Source: Clostridia bacterium
Lineage (GTDB): Bacteria > Bacillota > Clostridia > Christensenellales > Borkfalkiaceae
Length of the DNA stretch: 64,000 bases
Direction: 5' to 3'
Assembly: GCA_017522945.1 (NCBI GenBank)
Contig: JAFWXT010000069.1
Coordinates: 34,712-98,711 of the forward strand
The notes under the pieces were generated by a model, which saw nothing but the letters and a program-made list of their open reading frames with translations, searched no databases and had not been told where the DNA came from. A program made the translations under genes and the position numbers. Below, piece by piece: positions 62,736-64,000 of this stretch; the stretch's first letter is position 1; every line of letters starts with the position of its first letter.

Positions 62736-63836
62736 TTAGCTGTTAATTCTAATAGGTAAAATTAAATACAAACTGTTATCGTCACTGTTAGGACGAATAA
62801 TACATGGCGAGATAGGCGTGTTTAATGAAACTTTAATAAAGTCATCGTCGATAGCGTGCATAGCGTCGAGCACGTATCTGCTGTTAAACGCAATAACTAT
62901 ATCCTTACCTTCAAGATTGATAACTACGTTTTCGTTTACGTTACCCATTTCACTATTTGCAGTTATGTTAACGTAATTTTCTTTCACGTCTAACTTAACT
63001 AAGTTTTTCATAACTCTTGCAACTACAGCTGCGCGTTCGATTGCGTTTTCAAAAACTAATTTATTTGCCTTAAACTCAGTTAAAAACGTTACAGGAATAA
63101 TTTGTTTATAATCAATATATTCACCCTCTAACAATCTTGCAGTTAAAATAGTATTTTCAACTTCAATCATAAGGTTTCTTTCTTGAATTACAACGGTAAC
63201 GATTTCATCATCTTTATCAAGCAAACGAACTATTTCGTTTAAAGCGCGTGATGGAACGATTGCTTTAACGCTACCGTAAACTTCTTTTAAAGGCTTTTTA
63301 CAAACAGCTAAACGGAATCCGTCTAACGCTACGCAAGTTAAGCTATCACCTTCTGCTTCAAGCAAGCAACCCTTCAAAATAGGACGGCTATCATCTTGTA
63401 AGCAACAGAAAGCGGTTTTTGCAACCATACTCTTGAAATCTTTTTGCAATATAGTAAAAGAGTTAGCTTTAATTTCCTTTGATATAATAGGGAAATCTTC
63501 GGTTGGTAAAGCTTGAATATAACCTTCGCTTGAGCTGTAAGTAATTTTTAATCTACCATCGTCAAGGAAAAGTTCGATATCGTCCTCTTCTTCAAGTTTT
63601 TTAATAAAGTCAGCAAAAAGTTTACCCATAACGAGTGTTTCGCCTTCCATAAAAGTGTCAGCCGAAATTGTTTTTTCAATAGATATTTCGTTATCGGTTG
63701 CAATTAACGTTAAACTATCGCCCTTGCAAACGAGCTTGATACATTCTAATATGGGATTATGATTTTTCGTACTAACTGCTTTTACAACTTTTAATACTAC
63801 GTTTGAAAGATCGATTGCTTTTACAACTGTTTTCAT
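62736..63836 (-). CDS. dnaN: DNA polymerase III beta subunit (sliding clamp)
   Basis: The 366-residue protein matches DnaN in length and has the three-fold clamp pattern: MKTVVKAIDLSNVVLKVVKAVSTKNHNPILECI, LPTEDFPII, SRPILKGCLLEAEGDSLTCVALDGFRLA, FNSRYVLDAM and the C-terminal YLILPIR. GGAGG precedes the ATG. It is directly upstream of rpmH on the minus strand, not next to dnaA, which lies about 42 kb to the left and runs the other way. Confidence 0.97.
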   Translation of the reverse strand: MKTVVKAIDLSNVVLKVVKAVSTKNHNPILECIKLVCKGDSLTLIATDNEISIEKTISADTFMEGETLVMGKLFADFIKKLEEEDDIELFLDDGRLKITYSSSEGYIQALPTEDFPIISKEIKANSFTILQKDFKSMVAKTAFCCLQDDSRPILKGCLLEAEGDSLTCVALDGFRLAVCKKPLKEVYGSVKAIVPSRALNEIVRLLDKDDEIVTVVIQERNLMIEVENTILTARLLEGEYIDYKQIIPVTFLTEFKANKLVFENAIERAAVVARVMKNLVKLDVKENYVNITANSEMGNVNENVVINLEGKDIVIAFNSRYVLDAMHAIDDDFIKVSLNTPISPCIIRPNSDDNSLYLILPIRINS

Positions 63837-63907
63837 GCGTCCTCCGAATGATTAAACAAAATTTATTATTAGTTTTAAGTATCAATAGTAATAGGGGCTG
63901 TTGGTTA

Positions 63908-63916
63908 TGTGGAAAA
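63908..63916 (-). promoter_or_regulatory. Near-consensus DnaA box upstream of dnaN
   Basis: TGTGGAAAA on the plus strand reads TTTTCCACA on the minus strand, one mismatch from TTATCCACA. It lies 72 bases upstream of dnaN. It could be a relic of an ancestral dnaA-dnaN junction. Confidence 0.4.
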
Positions 63917-64000
63917 GTTTAAAATTAAGCAATTTGTCTTATTTTTTTAACTTTTTTACTGTTAATAACGGGTGCACTTCTTCTTGATAATCTGTTAATA

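Noticed and set aside
1..64000. tRNA, rRNA and tmRNA genes
   Set aside because: No T-loop/acceptor patterns or rRNA stretches were seen in the intergenic regions on either strand.

Overview
The window looks like chromosomal DNA of a low-GC, spore-forming member of the Clostridia (Bacillota), probably an uncultured or gut-type lineage. The evidence is the AT-rich sequence, strong AGGAGG-type ribosome binding sites, consensus sigma-A promoters, a SpoIVFA/SpoIVFB pair, a SPOCS (DUF3794) protein, a clostridial 2[4Fe-4S] ferredoxin, BspA-type leucine-rich repeat proteins, a cohesin/dockerin-like surface protein and an Rhs polymorphic toxin. No rRNA, tRNA, CRISPR array, transposase or prophage was recognised.

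Layout. 1-2.5 kb: a fumarase (cut by the window edge), a lactate/malate dehydrogenase-family gene and a LysR regulator. 2.5-4.3 kb: pyroglutamyl peptidase set among dispersed inverted-repeat elements. 4.3-8.6 kb: a small Cro/CI-type repressor with two matching operators, one filling the spacer of a consensus promoter, then two secreted cohesin-like surface proteins. 8.8-18.6 kb (minus strand): a heterodimeric ABC exporter, a CDF metal exporter, serine dehydratase with a lone PTS IIC-type permease, a phosphoesterase and two membrane proteins. 18.6-24.2 kb: tcdA and recF on the minus strand, divergent from dnaA and mnmG on the plus strand. The recF/dnaA gap is the best oriC candidate. 24.4-31.4 kb: an Rhs polymorphic toxin locus with a full-length gene, a putative immunity gene, a displaced orphan C-terminal cassette and a membrane-type putative immunity gene.

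31.6-39.6 kb (minus): ispE, a SPOCS/LysM protein, ferredoxin, a lipoprotein, a DUF2726 protein and a 1042-residue zinc-ribbon/TIR/TPR/transmembrane/LRR protein. 39.8-51 kb (plus): spoIVFA-spoIVFB, pyrR, then the conserved pyrH-frr-uppS-cdsA-dxr-rseP run, an ASCH protein and a second zinc-ribbon/TIR/LRR protein without a membrane segment. 51-57 kb: a tandemly duplicated repeat element, then plsX, an acetyltransferase, DegV, pgsA and a two-component system. 57-64 kb: an RmlB-type dehydratase, a secreted nuclease lipoprotein, and the jag-yidC-yidD-rnpA-rpmH-dnaN block on the minus strand, about 42 kb away from dnaA.

The most interesting content is the pair of TIR-LRR proteins. The larger one is predicted to place its TIR domain in the cytosol and its LRR domain outside, which is the arrangement of a Toll-like receptor with the order of domains reversed. 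Next come the Rhs locus with its orphan toxin cassette, the repressor/operator switch in front of the dockerin protein, and the split dnaA/dnaN organisation. All functions were read from sequence motifs alone; no database search was possible.
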